In this document: positions 54,435 through 62,540 of the stretch, one piece after another
How the letters are laid out: every line of letters begins with the position of its first letter
How positions within the stretch are numbered: the first letter of the stretch is position 1
Origin: Mucilaginibacter sp.
GTDB taxonomy: Bacteria; Bacteroidota; Bacteroidia; Sphingobacteriales; Sphingobacteriaceae
Reading direction: 5' to 3'
DNA length: 64,000 nucleotides
NCBI RefSeq assembly: GCF_025362475.1
Contig: NZ_JANYGH010000001.1
Location: 124,001-188,000, forward strand
The notes under the pieces: generated by a model
The model's database searches: none
Told to the model about the DNA's origin: nothing
Seen by the model: only the letters and a program-made list of their open reading frames with translations
Made by a program: the position numbers and the translations under genes

Positions 54435-55871
54435 ATGAATGAAATTTTAAAACAAAAAGCGGCCGGCATTAAACTATTGCTAACCGATAACGATGGTGTA
54501 TTAACAGATGCAGGTGTTTATTACAACACCGATGGCGAGTTGTTAAAAAAATTCAACATGCGCGATGGTATGGGTGTGGAGCGTTTGCGAAAATTGGCAA
54601 ATGTTGATACCGGTATTATAACCGGTGAACATTCTCTTTCGTTGATTAAACGGGCCGAAAAACTTCAGATAGCTGAACTGCATTTAGGCATAAAGGATAA
54701 GGTTTCTACTTTTAACGAAATCTGCAACCGTTTAAATTTATCTGCACACGAAGTTGCCTATATAGGCGATGACTATAACGACCTGGAAGTTTTGAAGCTT
54801 GCCGGATTAACCGCCTGCCCCGCCGATGCATTGCCATTAGTTAAAGCGCAAGCCGATTTTGTAAGCTCACTAAACGGCGGCGAAGGCTGTTTCCGCGAGT
54901 TTGCTGAATTTATTATCGAATCAAAGAATACTGCTATTACACCCGGTACCCGCAACGGCACAATAACATTACAAAACGGCCGTGTAATAGGTAAAGGTCA
55001 GGCCAGCTATATCATAGCCGAAATTGGCATTAACCATAACGGATCATTGGAAACCTGCAAAAAACTGATTGACGAGGCTGTTGCAGCCAAAGCCGATGCG
55101 GTTAAGTTTCAGAAAAGAACTCCTGAAATTTGTGTACCAAAAGATCAATGGGAAATAATGCGCGATACCCCTTGGGGAAGGATCACTTATATAGATTACA
55201 AACGCAAAACTGAGTTTGGCATCGCCGAATATGCTACTATTGATCAATATTGCAAAAAGTTAGGCATTGATTGGTTCGTTTCTGCATGGGATGTTCCATC
55301 GGTTGATTTTATGGAAAGGTTTGATACTATATTGTACAAACTGGCATCAGCTTCATTAACAGATTTTGATCTGATACAACGCATCCTGGAAACCGGTAAG
55401 CCTTTAATGCTATCAACAGGAATGTCAACCATGAAAGAGATTGAAGCAACCATGAACTTTGTCAATGCGTTTGATGAAAACTATCCTTTGTTCATCGCTC
55501 ATTCAACCTCGGCCTACCCATGTAGCCCCCAGGAGCTTAACCTAAAAATGATCCAGACGCTGGAAGCCAAATATCCGGGCATCCCTATTGGTTACTCAGG
55601 TCATGAAACCGGACTGGCCACTACTGTAGCCGCTGTAAGCCTGGGCGCTACTTTTGTTGAACGCCACTTTACACTTGACCGTGCCATGTGGGGATCAGAT
55701 CATGCTGCATCAGTTGAGCCGCAGGGCTTACAACGCATGGTACGCGATATCAGGGATGTAGAAATCGCTACCGGCGATGGTTTTAAGCGGGTTTATGAAT
55801 CTGAACTGGCACCCATGAAAAGGTTAAGGGTAAACATAAGTGATGAATATAAAGAAAAGCCTTTAGTTTAG
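54435..55871 (+). CDS. HAD phosphatase (KdsC-like) fused to NeuB-type synthase, operon gene 7
   Basis: A 478-residue fusion. Residues 1-165 are a KdsC/NeuA-tail type HAD phosphatase (catalytic D18 and D20 in TDNDGVLTDAG, then ITGEHSLSL and IGDDYNDLE). Residues about 188-478 are a NeuB-type TIM barrel that condenses phosphoenolpyruvate with an aldose (AEIGINHNGS, AVKFQKR, LYKLASASLTDFDL, STGMSTMKEI, GYSGHETG, VERHFTLD). The usual C-terminal SAF/antifreeze domain is absent. A synthase that makes a phosphorylated ulosonate and a phosphatase that removes the phosphate are thus joined in one chain. I chose the ATG at 54435; an upstream ATG at 54399 lies within the SDR gene. Confidence 0.9.
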   Translation: MNEILKQKAAGIKLLLTDNDGVLTDAGVYYNTDGELLKKFNMRDGMGVERLRKLANVDTGIITGEHSLSLIKRAEKLQIAELHLGIKDKVSTFNEICNRLNLSAHEVAYIGDDYNDLEVLKLAGLTACPADALPLVKAQADFVSSLNGGEGCFREFAEFIIESKNTAITPGTRNGTITLQNGRVIGKGQASYIIAEIGINHNGSLETCKKLIDEAVAAKADAVKFQKRTPEICVPKDQWEIMRDTPWGRITYIDYKRKTEFGIAEYATIDQYCKKLGIDWFVSAWDVPSVDFMERFDTILYKLASASLTDFDLIQRILETGKPLMLSTGMSTMKEIEATMNFVNAFDENYPLFIAHSTSAYPCSPQELNLKMIQTLEAKYPGIPIGYSGHETGLATTVAAVSLGATFVERHFTLDRAMWGSDHAASVEPQGLQRMVRDIRDVEIATGDGFKRVYESELAPMKRLRVNISDEYKEKPLV

Positions 55872-55873
55872 TA

Positions 55874-56824
55874 ATGCCACAGGAAAACGTACTTACCATA
55901 ACTTCCATTATCCTTGCCTGCTGGGTAACTTTTATCATTGGTTGGGAGCGGATCTCCCCCTATCGTAAAGGTTTAGCCTTTTTTAGGGAAGGGTTTTGGA
56001 TTGATCTGGTATGGTACACCCTGATACAAAGCTATTTTTTGAAGATTCTTATTTTTGATTATATCATTATGCCGCTGCAAAGGCATTTTGATCTATCACA
56101 TCTTCAACTTATTACGCATTGGCCAATTGCTTTACAGGTATTGTTTTTTGTGATTACACATGATCTTTATATCTACCTGTTCCATCGCTTTCAGCACTCC
56201 AATAAGGTTTTCTGGCGCATCCATGAAGCGCATCATTCTGGTAAGGAAGTTGATTTTTTAGCAGGATCAAGATCGCACATCATGGAGATCATTATTAACC
56301 AAACTATCGAGTTTGCTCCTATTATACTTTTAGGAGCAAACCCGGTTGTTGTGCCTATCAAAGCTTTAATAGATGCCATGTTCGGTATGTTTATCCATGC
56401 CAACGTTAAAGTAAATATGGGCAAGCTTAAATACCTCATCAATTCGCCCCAATTACATTTGTGGCACCATGCCAATTACCAGGAGGTCTTTCATGCAAAC
56501 TTTGCTACCAAGTTAGCGGTATGGGATTACCTTTTCGGCACCGTTTATGATCCCGGTCATGCCCCGGGTAATAAGCCCGAAAACTGGGGGCTTTACTATG
56601 ATTATCCTAAAGATTACTTTTTACAGCATGCCTTCTCGATAAAGCGTTTTGATGAAAAAAGCTTGCTTAAATATCCCTGGTTTAAATGGTATTATACGTT
56701 AAGATTCAGGATCATGGACCAGCTTATAAAATTATTCCCTACAAAATCCCAAGAGCCCGAAATTCATTTCCAGCCTACTTTACCATCAAATAAAGTGCAC
56801 GAAGAAGATAACATATTACAATAA
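55874..56824 (+). CDS. Sterol desaturase / fatty acid hydroxylase family protein, operon gene 8
   Basis: A 316-residue integral membrane di-iron enzyme. The histidine clusters of the family are visible: THDLYIYLFHRFQH (about residues 95-108), HEAHHSGKE (about 117-125) and LHLWHHANYQEVFHANF (about 193-210). Three to four membrane helices precede and lie between them. Members hydroxylate or desaturate lipids. Its place at the end of a sugar-acid operon, 2 bp after the NeuB-type gene, suggests that a lipid or the lipid part of a glycolipid is modified. Substrate unknown. Confidence 0.86.
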   Translation: MPQENVLTITSIILACWVTFIIGWERISPYRKGLAFFREGFWIDLVWYTLIQSYFLKILIFDYIIMPLQRHFDLSHLQLITHWPIALQVLFFVITHDLYIYLFHRFQHSNKVFWRIHEAHHSGKEVDFLAGSRSHIMEIIINQTIEFAPIILLGANPVVVPIKALIDAMFGMFIHANVKVNMGKLKYLINSPQLHLWHHANYQEVFHANFATKLAVWDYLFGTVYDPGHAPGNKPENWGLYYDYPKDYFLQHAFSIKRFDEKSLLKYPWFKWYYTLRFRIMDQLIKLFPTKSQEPEIHFQPTLPSNKVHEEDNILQ

Positions 56825-56835
56825 AACATAAAAAT

Positions 56836-57213
56836 TTGGCCTGGTTATATCTCATTATCGCGGCTGGCTTTGAAGCCGCCTGGACATTTTCGCTTAAACT
56901 GATGAAATTCAGCGATTTGAAAGCATTGCGGTGGAACTCTGCCTTAAGTATGCAACAGGGCTTACCAGCATGGATACCCTTTGCAGGTTATATTCTTTTC
57001 GGAATTGGAAATATCTATTTCTTTTCGTTAGCAATAAAACTTGTACCCACAGCCATTGCCTATGCCGTTTGGACAGCCGTAACTTTAGTATTAATTAAGG
57101 TATGCGAAATGACTTTATTTGATCAAAAACTATCATGGCAGGAGTTTCTCTTCATGCTCATGATCATGACCGGCATCCTGGGATTAAAATTTTACGGCAC
57201 AGAAATAAAATAA
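56836..57213 (+). CDS. SMR-type (Gdx/EmrE-like) four-helix membrane protein, operon gene 9
   Basis: A 125-residue protein with four hydrophobic helices. The SMR essential Glu is present (E13 in AAGFEAAWTFSLK), with the following Trp and Lys of the Gdx/SugE group, and VPTAIAYAVWTAVTLVL in helix 3. The loop between helices 1 and 2 (about 20-45) is longer than usual. SMR members export cations or guanidinium, and relatives (ArnE/ArnF) flip lipid-linked sugars. The start is TTG at 56836; no ATG fits. It follows the hydroxylase gene by 11 bp and closes the operon. Confidence 0.82.
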   Translation: MAWLYLIIAAGFEAAWTFSLKLMKFSDLKALRWNSALSMQQGLPAWIPFAGYILFGIGNIYFFSLAIKLVPTAIAYAVWTAVTLVLIKVCEMTLFDQKLSWQEFLFMLMIMTGILGLKFYGTEIK

Positions 57214-57249
57214 TAAGGAAATACTGAAGGGGAAATGACGTTTTAAAAG

Positions 57250-57345
57250 TTTGTCATCCTGAGGTACGAAGGATCTATTCGCAGACTATACAGGGCGAAG
57301 AAGCATGGCGAATAATAGATGCTTCACTCCGTTCAGCATGACAAA
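57250..57345 (+). repeat. Palindromic repeat element, copy 3
   Basis: A 96-bp element bounded by TTTGTCATCCTGAGGTACGA and a partly diverged right arm ending GCATGACAAA. Its centre matches copy 1 at 12906 in the same direction. It lies between the nine-gene operon and the nitrate genes. Confidence 0.7.
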
Positions 57346-57413
57346 GGGCTTTTTTTGCAAATAAGTCATAGGTAGAAACGAAGCAATGACGATCTATTTG
57401 TTTTTTTACCCCT

Positions 57414-58883
57414 CTAAGATTTTACCAGGTATTTATCTCCTGCCACTTCTTTAAAATCATCTTTACCTGTTCCGCAAGTTGGGCATTCATAGCTATTTAA
57501 AGCGGCAAATGGTGTACCTGGCAAAATACCGCCTTGTTCATCGCCATAGGTTTCATCATAAATGGTAAAGCAGTTGATGCACTGATAAACATGTTTTTGG
57601 CTCACGGGCTCTGTGTCCTCTTTAATGATAGTTACAGGCGCTTGGCGCACAGTACTTTGTAATTCATAAAATGCATCACAAAGAGCTATCAGATGGCCGC
57701 TCAAATCTGCCTTTGCTACCCCTTGCTTATAAACCACAAATTCACGCGTATTATGGTTAAAATCCCGGGTGTGTACAATCTCAAATTTATCAGGCTTACG
57801 TTCGCGAATTACGATGGAAGCATAGATACCTGATTGTGGCGTTCTTTTGATGGCAAAGCTTAAGCGGTAAGTACGCAAATCAGCCTCCTCAAATTCGCGA
57901 ACCAGCTGTTGTTTAAGATCCAAGCATTGGTTGCATAGGTCTTCTACCTGCCAGTTTAGCTCGTTTGATGCATGCCTGATATTAACCCGGTATTTATTTA
58001 ACAGGTTTCCCCATAAAGGCCGGTGTTTAGCCTCGATATTTTTTATCAATAATGATTTCCACGGACTGATGTAAAGCTGCCCTACCCTGGTTTGCATACA
58101 CAGGTTGCAGATCTCCTTTAAAAACTCAATATCAAATAACTCATTGCGCCTGTATACGCCTAACCAATATTTGTTCCCTTGTTTATTAAAGCCTTCGTAA
58201 TAAGGCAACTGAAATTCAGGTATCTGCAATGGCTGCTCTATTTGCTGAATAACAAACTGGTTGCCGGGAGTAACAAGCTGATGCAGCAAATCGGGATTAA
58301 CCTCGGCCTGGTTATAAAACAATTGTTTGTTGGCAAAGATCACCTCCTGTATAACTTTGCTTATGGCCGGGATATCATCAGAATAAACCAACACGGGCCA
58401 GCAATACAGGATATTAGTTTTTGGAAATCTTACATACAAATACCAATAATTACTTACCGGCGATGAGATAAAATTAAGATTCCCGGTAAAAAACGGAACA
58501 AAAGTTTGGTTGCTATCAACCAAATTAATTTTAAGTAATGGCTGATGATCAAACAGGTCGAAAATATCTTTATAAACCCCTTCTTTAAGCCAGTTTTCCT
58601 GGTTAAAAATACCATCGGCGATGTATGAGCTGGTAATATTGGGGTTAATATCGGCATCAATTTCATAGTCGATACCGGCGCCCAGCATATCAAATTCCAG
58701 GTCCTCTAAATGTTCGGTATCAGTTTCAAAATAAAGCTGTTGCCGGTTACCAAAACGAATGTGTTTTGCACCTGCGTTTTGCGCTATGATAAGTATCTCG
58801 TAAAAATCGCCTGCAGATGCTACCCCTCCCGGTAAGTTTATCTTGATCAATTGCCTGCCTTTATCTTTCATATTTTTAAGCAT
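57414..58883 (-). CDS. Rubredoxin-tailed protein with nitrite/sulfite-reductase-like domain
   Basis: A 489-residue protein. The C-terminus is a rubredoxin domain with iron ligands C435-x2-C438 and C467-x2-C470. The N-terminal about 400 residues show the ferredoxin-like half-domain words of siroheme reductases (NLPGGVASAGDFYEI, HIRFGNRQQLYFE, LYISPWKSLLI). The usual siroheme/4Fe-4S cysteine motif (C-x5-C ... C-x3-C) is not seen; only ICNLC and LCNQC pairs exist. It may therefore be an electron-transfer protein for nitrate reduction rather than a normal nitrite reductase. Its start overlaps the stop of the nitrate reductase gene by 8 bp, so the two are translationally coupled. Confidence 0.75.
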   Translation of the reverse strand: MLKNMKDKGRQLIKINLPGGVASAGDFYEILIIAQNAGAKHIRFGNRQQLYFETDTEHLEDLEFDMLGAGIDYEIDADINPNITSSYIADGIFNQENWLKEGVYKDIFDLFDHQPLLKINLVDSNQTFVPFFTGNLNFISSPVSNYWYLYVRFPKTNILYCWPVLVYSDDIPAISKVIQEVIFANKQLFYNQAEVNPDLLHQLVTPGNQFVIQQIEQPLQIPEFQLPYYEGFNKQGNKYWLGVYRRNELFDIEFLKEICNLCMQTRVGQLYISPWKSLLIKNIEAKHRPLWGNLLNKYRVNIRHASNELNWQVEDLCNQCLDLKQQLVREFEEADLRTYRLSFAIKRTPQSGIYASIVIRERKPDKFEIVHTRDFNHNTREFVVYKQGVAKADLSGHLIALCDAFYELQSTVRQAPVTIIKEDTEPVSQKHVYQCINCFTIYDETYGDEQGGILPGTPFAALNSYECPTCGTGKDDFKEVAGDKYLVKS

Positions 58884-61800
58884 TCATTAATTGTTGCTTT
58901 AAAACTTCATCCAATAAACGTTTAACCTCTGGCTTGCATGAACCGCAGCCTGTTCCAGCTCCTGTTGATGAACAAACATCGGCCAATTGGGTGCAACCCG
59001 AAGCTACCTTGTTGCGGATATTATCGGCACCCACATTATTGCAGCTGCATACAAGCTTGCCCAACACGGGCTGGGCAGTTTTGCCGCTGCGCAACAGCTT
59101 AAGGCGCTTATCGCTTAGCTCTGTTTTATTGGCTATCAACTCCTTAAATTCCTGGAACTCACCCTTATCCCCTATCAAAATAGTACCCACCAGCCTATCC
59201 TGGTGAATGATGCATTTTTTATAATAGCGTTTGGCTTTGTCAATAAATACAATCTCTTCATAATCCTTATCATCAGGGCATTCTGAAAGGCCGATACTGC
59301 AGAGATCAAACCCATGAATCTTGATGATGTTCATGAACAGGCTGCCTTTATAATAGCTGGCAATATCGCCGTTCATATAACCGGCCACTACCGCGGCCTG
59401 TTGCTCTGCAGCGGCGGTTATACCATATAGCGTCCCGTTAAACTCCGCAATTTCCCCTATGGCATATATAGATGGATCGCTGGTGAGCAGCCGCTCGTTC
59501 ACGATAACACCGCGTTTGCAATCTAATCCACTCTCTTTGGCAATTTCCAGGTTGGGGGTTGTACCTATTGCCAGGATCATGGCATCGCAATCAATTTTGC
59601 GGCCACTTTTTAAACCAATACCGGTTAATTTAGACCGGCCATAAAACAGCTGTACCTCGTCGTCATAAAAAATATCGCAACCCTGATCGGCCATCTCCTC
59701 GTGCAACAACCTGCTGCCCAACTCATCAAGCTGCCGGTTTAAAAACCTTGATGTACGCTGAATAATGGTGATGGTGATGCCCATTTCGCGCAGGGAGGCG
59801 GCCATCTCCAGGCCTAATAAGCCTCCACCAACAATAACAACGTGACCATTTTTGGGCAGATGTTTTTTAAAGTTATCGGCATCGTTACGGCTACGCATAC
59901 TAAAAATACCCTGCAACGCAGGCACGTTTTTAGGTATGGCCGCCCTGCTGCCGGTGGCAAGCAGTAAAACATCATAATAAGTTTTTACCCCCCGGCTATC
60001 CAGTACATATTTATTAACGCGGTCAATTTTCTCGATGCTAACGCCACGGAGTAATCTTATTTTAAATTCGGGTTCCTCCTCATCAGTCATTTTCACCAGT
60101 TGTTCCCAACTTTGTTCGCCGCTGATGTAATCTGGCAGCATTACACGGTTATAAAAAGGGTGATCCTCTTTGCTGAAAATGGTGATTTCATCGTCCTTGT
60201 TCAGCTCGCGGTATGATCGTACAAAGCCGTGCGCCCCTGCCCCTGCCCCTACAACTACAATGCGCTGAAATGGCTTTTTATATTTTTGAACGCTTACCGC
60301 GCAGTATTTAAAATCCGGTTCTTTTGATATCGGGTCAAGTATATCACTGGTAACATTGTTAACCCGGTGCATATCATTATTCAAAATTTTACCCCAATGC
60401 ATCGGCATAAAAACAACACCCTGTTTTATTGCTGTTGACATTTTGGCCTTTACCCTTACCTCTCCCCTGCGGGATGTAATGATGGTAACATCGCCCTCCT
60501 GTATGTTCAGCTTAACGGCATCAAGCGGGTTTATCTCCATAAAAGATTCCTTGATATGTTGGTTTAGCTTATTTACCTTACCTGTTTTGCTCATGGTATG
60601 CCACTGATCGCGAATACGGCCGGTAGTCAGGATAAACGGATAATCATCATTGGGCATTTCGCTGGTAAGCTTATCAGGCACAGCGCTGATCAATGCATTG
60701 CCGCTTTGGGTATAAAACTGCTTATCAGTAAATAAACGGGGGGTACCAATGCTTACATTCCTCTTTTTATATGGCCATTGTACAGATCCCTGTTGTTTGA
60801 TGATATCATAGCTTAGTCCGCTGATATCAATATTGGTTTTGGTTGTGAGTTTAGCATGCTCGGCATAAATTTCGGCAGCATTTTTAAAGTCGAAGCCTTT
60901 ATAACCCATTTTTTTGGCAAAGCGGCAAATGATCTCGCTATCGGCGATAGCCTCGCCGGGAGGGTCTAACACTTTATTCAGATAGCTAATGCGCCTTTCA
61001 GAATTGGTCATGGTGCCTTCCTTTTCTGCCCAGGCGGCGGCGGGGAGTATTACATCGGCGTAAGCCAAAGTTTCGGGCTTATTGCTAATCTCCTGCACTA
61101 GCACAAACTTTGCTTTTTTTAGCGCCTCCTCGGCCAAACGAACATTGGGCAAACTGGTTAGCGGATTGGTACACATAATCCAGATGGCTTTTAAGCGACC
61201 ATCGTTCAATGCCTCAAACATTTCGGTAGCGGTTAGGCCAGGCTTTGCGGCAATTTCTGTTCCGCCCCAAAACTTTTGTACCTCTGCCCGGTGCAGCGGA
61301 TTTGCCAAATTGCGATGGGCCGGCAACAGGTTGGCTAAGCCGCCAACTTCGCGCCCGCCCATAGCATTTGGTTGCCCGGTTAATGATAGCGGGCCCGAGC
61401 CCGGCTTACCAATATGACCGGTTATTAAATTGAGGTTTATAAGGCTCAAATTTTTGTTTACCCCAATGGAACTTTGGTTAAGCCCCATTGTCCACATAGA
61501 AATAAACCCCTTTGCTTCGCCGATATATTTAGCGGCAAGGCAAATATCACTTTCGCTCACACCACATATCAGGGCCGATTCGGCCAGGGTGCGTTCAAAT
61601 ACTATTTTACTGTATTGGTCAAAACCATCGGCATGGTGGGTTACAAAGTCAATATCAATATCGCCATTTTCTATCAATACCCTGCCAATGGCATGGTTAA
61701 GGGTGATATCGGTACCGGGGTTTATTTGCAGATGCAAATCGGCAATACTGCAGGTATCTGTAGCCCGCGGGTCAACCACAATGATCTTAACATCCGGATT

Positions 61801-62394
61801 TGCCGCTTTGTGAGCCTCAACCCTCCGCCATAAAATAGGATGGCACCAGGCCGGGTTGGCTCCGGTAACATAAAAGCAATCGGCCAGTTCAATATCGTCA
61901 TAGCAGAGCGGCACGCTGTCTTCTCCCAGCGCTATCTTGTATGCCGCTACTGCGCTACTCATGCAAAGGCGCGAATTGGTATCAATATTATTACTGCCGA
62001 TGAAACCCTTCATCAGCTTGTTTACTACGTAGTACTCCTCGGTAAGGCATTGCCCCGATGCATAAAACGCTACCGAGTCTGGCCCGTATTTATTGATAAA
62101 AGTTTTAAAAACGGCTGCTGTACGCTCCAATGCATCATCCCAGCTTACCCTTTGCATAGGCATACTTTTGTTGTAACGCATCTGTGGGTACAACAACCTA
62201 TCTGTTTTATCATTTGCCGTGTAGTGCAGGTTTAATCCCTTGCTGCACAGCATCCCCTTGTTTACCGGGTAATTTTTATCACCCTCAAGGGTAATACTTC
62301 CATTTTTCTCTTTATTTATAACAACGCCGCAGCCCACCCCGCAATAACAGCAGGTACTTTTGTAGGCATTAACAGATCGTTTGTTTATTGACAT
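58876..62394 (-). CDS. Assimilatory nitrate reductase fused to NirB-type FAD and BFD domains
   Basis: A 1172-residue fusion. Residues about 12-700 are a molybdopterin nitrate reductase of the NasA/NarB type, with the 4Fe-4S ligands in STCCYCGVGCGVV and LCSKG, NSRLCMSSAV, TGANPAWCHPI and SLTGQPNAMGGREVGGLANLLP. Residues about 705-1090 are an FAD/NAD(P)H pyridine-nucleotide oxidoreductase like the front of NirB (VVVGAGAGAHGF, LLLATGSRAAIP, AIGEIAEFNG). The end is a BFD-type 2Fe-2S domain (CSCNNVG and GTGCGSCKPEV). In one chain it could take electrons from NAD(P)H and reduce nitrate to nitrite in the cytoplasm. It overlaps the rubredoxin gene by 8 bp. Confidence 0.92.
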   Translation of the reverse strand: MSINKRSVNAYKSTCCYCGVGCGVVINKEKNGSITLEGDKNYPVNKGMLCSKGLNLHYTANDKTDRLLYPQMRYNKSMPMQRVSWDDALERTAAVFKTFINKYGPDSVAFYASGQCLTEEYYVVNKLMKGFIGSNNIDTNSRLCMSSAVAAYKIALGEDSVPLCYDDIELADCFYVTGANPAWCHPILWRRVEAHKAANPDVKIIVVDPRATDTCSIADLHLQINPGTDITLNHAIGRVLIENGDIDIDFVTHHADGFDQYSKIVFERTLAESALICGVSESDICLAAKYIGEAKGFISMWTMGLNQSSIGVNKNLSLINLNLITGHIGKPGSGPLSLTGQPNAMGGREVGGLANLLPAHRNLANPLHRAEVQKFWGGTEIAAKPGLTATEMFEALNDGRLKAIWIMCTNPLTSLPNVRLAEEALKKAKFVLVQEISNKPETLAYADVILPAAAWAEKEGTMTNSERRISYLNKVLDPPGEAIADSEIICRFAKKMGYKGFDFKNAAEIYAEHAKLTTKTNIDISGLSYDIIKQQGSVQWPYKKRNVSIGTPRLFTDKQFYTQSGNALISAVPDKLTSEMPNDDYPFILTTGRIRDQWHTMSKTGKVNKLNQHIKESFMEINPLDAVKLNIQEGDVTIITSRRGEVRVKAKMSTAIKQGVVFMPMHWGKILNNDMHRVNNVTSDILDPISKEPDFKYCAVSVQKYKKPFQRIVVVGAGAGAHGFVRSYRELNKDDEITIFSKEDHPFYNRVMLPDYISGEQSWEQLVKMTDEEEPEFKIRLLRGVSIEKIDRVNKYVLDSRGVKTYYDVLLLATGSRAAIPKNVPALQGIFSMRSRNDADNFKKHLPKNGHVVIVGGGLLGLEMAASLREMGITITIIQRTSRFLNRQLDELGSRLLHEEMADQGCDIFYDDEVQLFYGRSKLTGIGLKSGRKIDCDAMILAIGTTPNLEIAKESGLDCKRGVIVNERLLTSDPSIYAIGEIAEFNGTLYGITAAAEQQAAVVAGYMNGDIASYYKGSLFMNIIKIHGFDLCSIGLSECPDDKDYEEIVFIDKAKRYYKKCIIHQDRLVGTILIGDKGEFQEFKELIANKTELSDKRLKLLRSGKTAQPVLGKLVCSCNNVGADNIRNKVASGCTQLADVCSSTGAGTGCGSCKPEVKRLLDEVLKQQLMNA

Positions 62395-62540
62395 CTTTTT
62401 ATAGCTAAAAGCTTAAGGCCTAGGGCCAAAAGCTTTATTTGAGCTGAAAGCTAAAAGCCTTCTTAAATTCTATTTTTATTTGAAGCTTAAACTAAAAACT
62501 TTGAGCTTTCCGCCTTTAGCTTTTAGCCTTTTAGCTTGCA
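62395..62540. repeat. Low-complexity inverted-repeat spacer
   Basis: About 145 bp made of drifting copies of AGCTAAAAGC and its complement GCTTTTAGCT, able to form several alternative hairpins. It separates narK from the nitrate reductase gene. Similar words follow at about 63890-63912. Confidence 0.5.
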
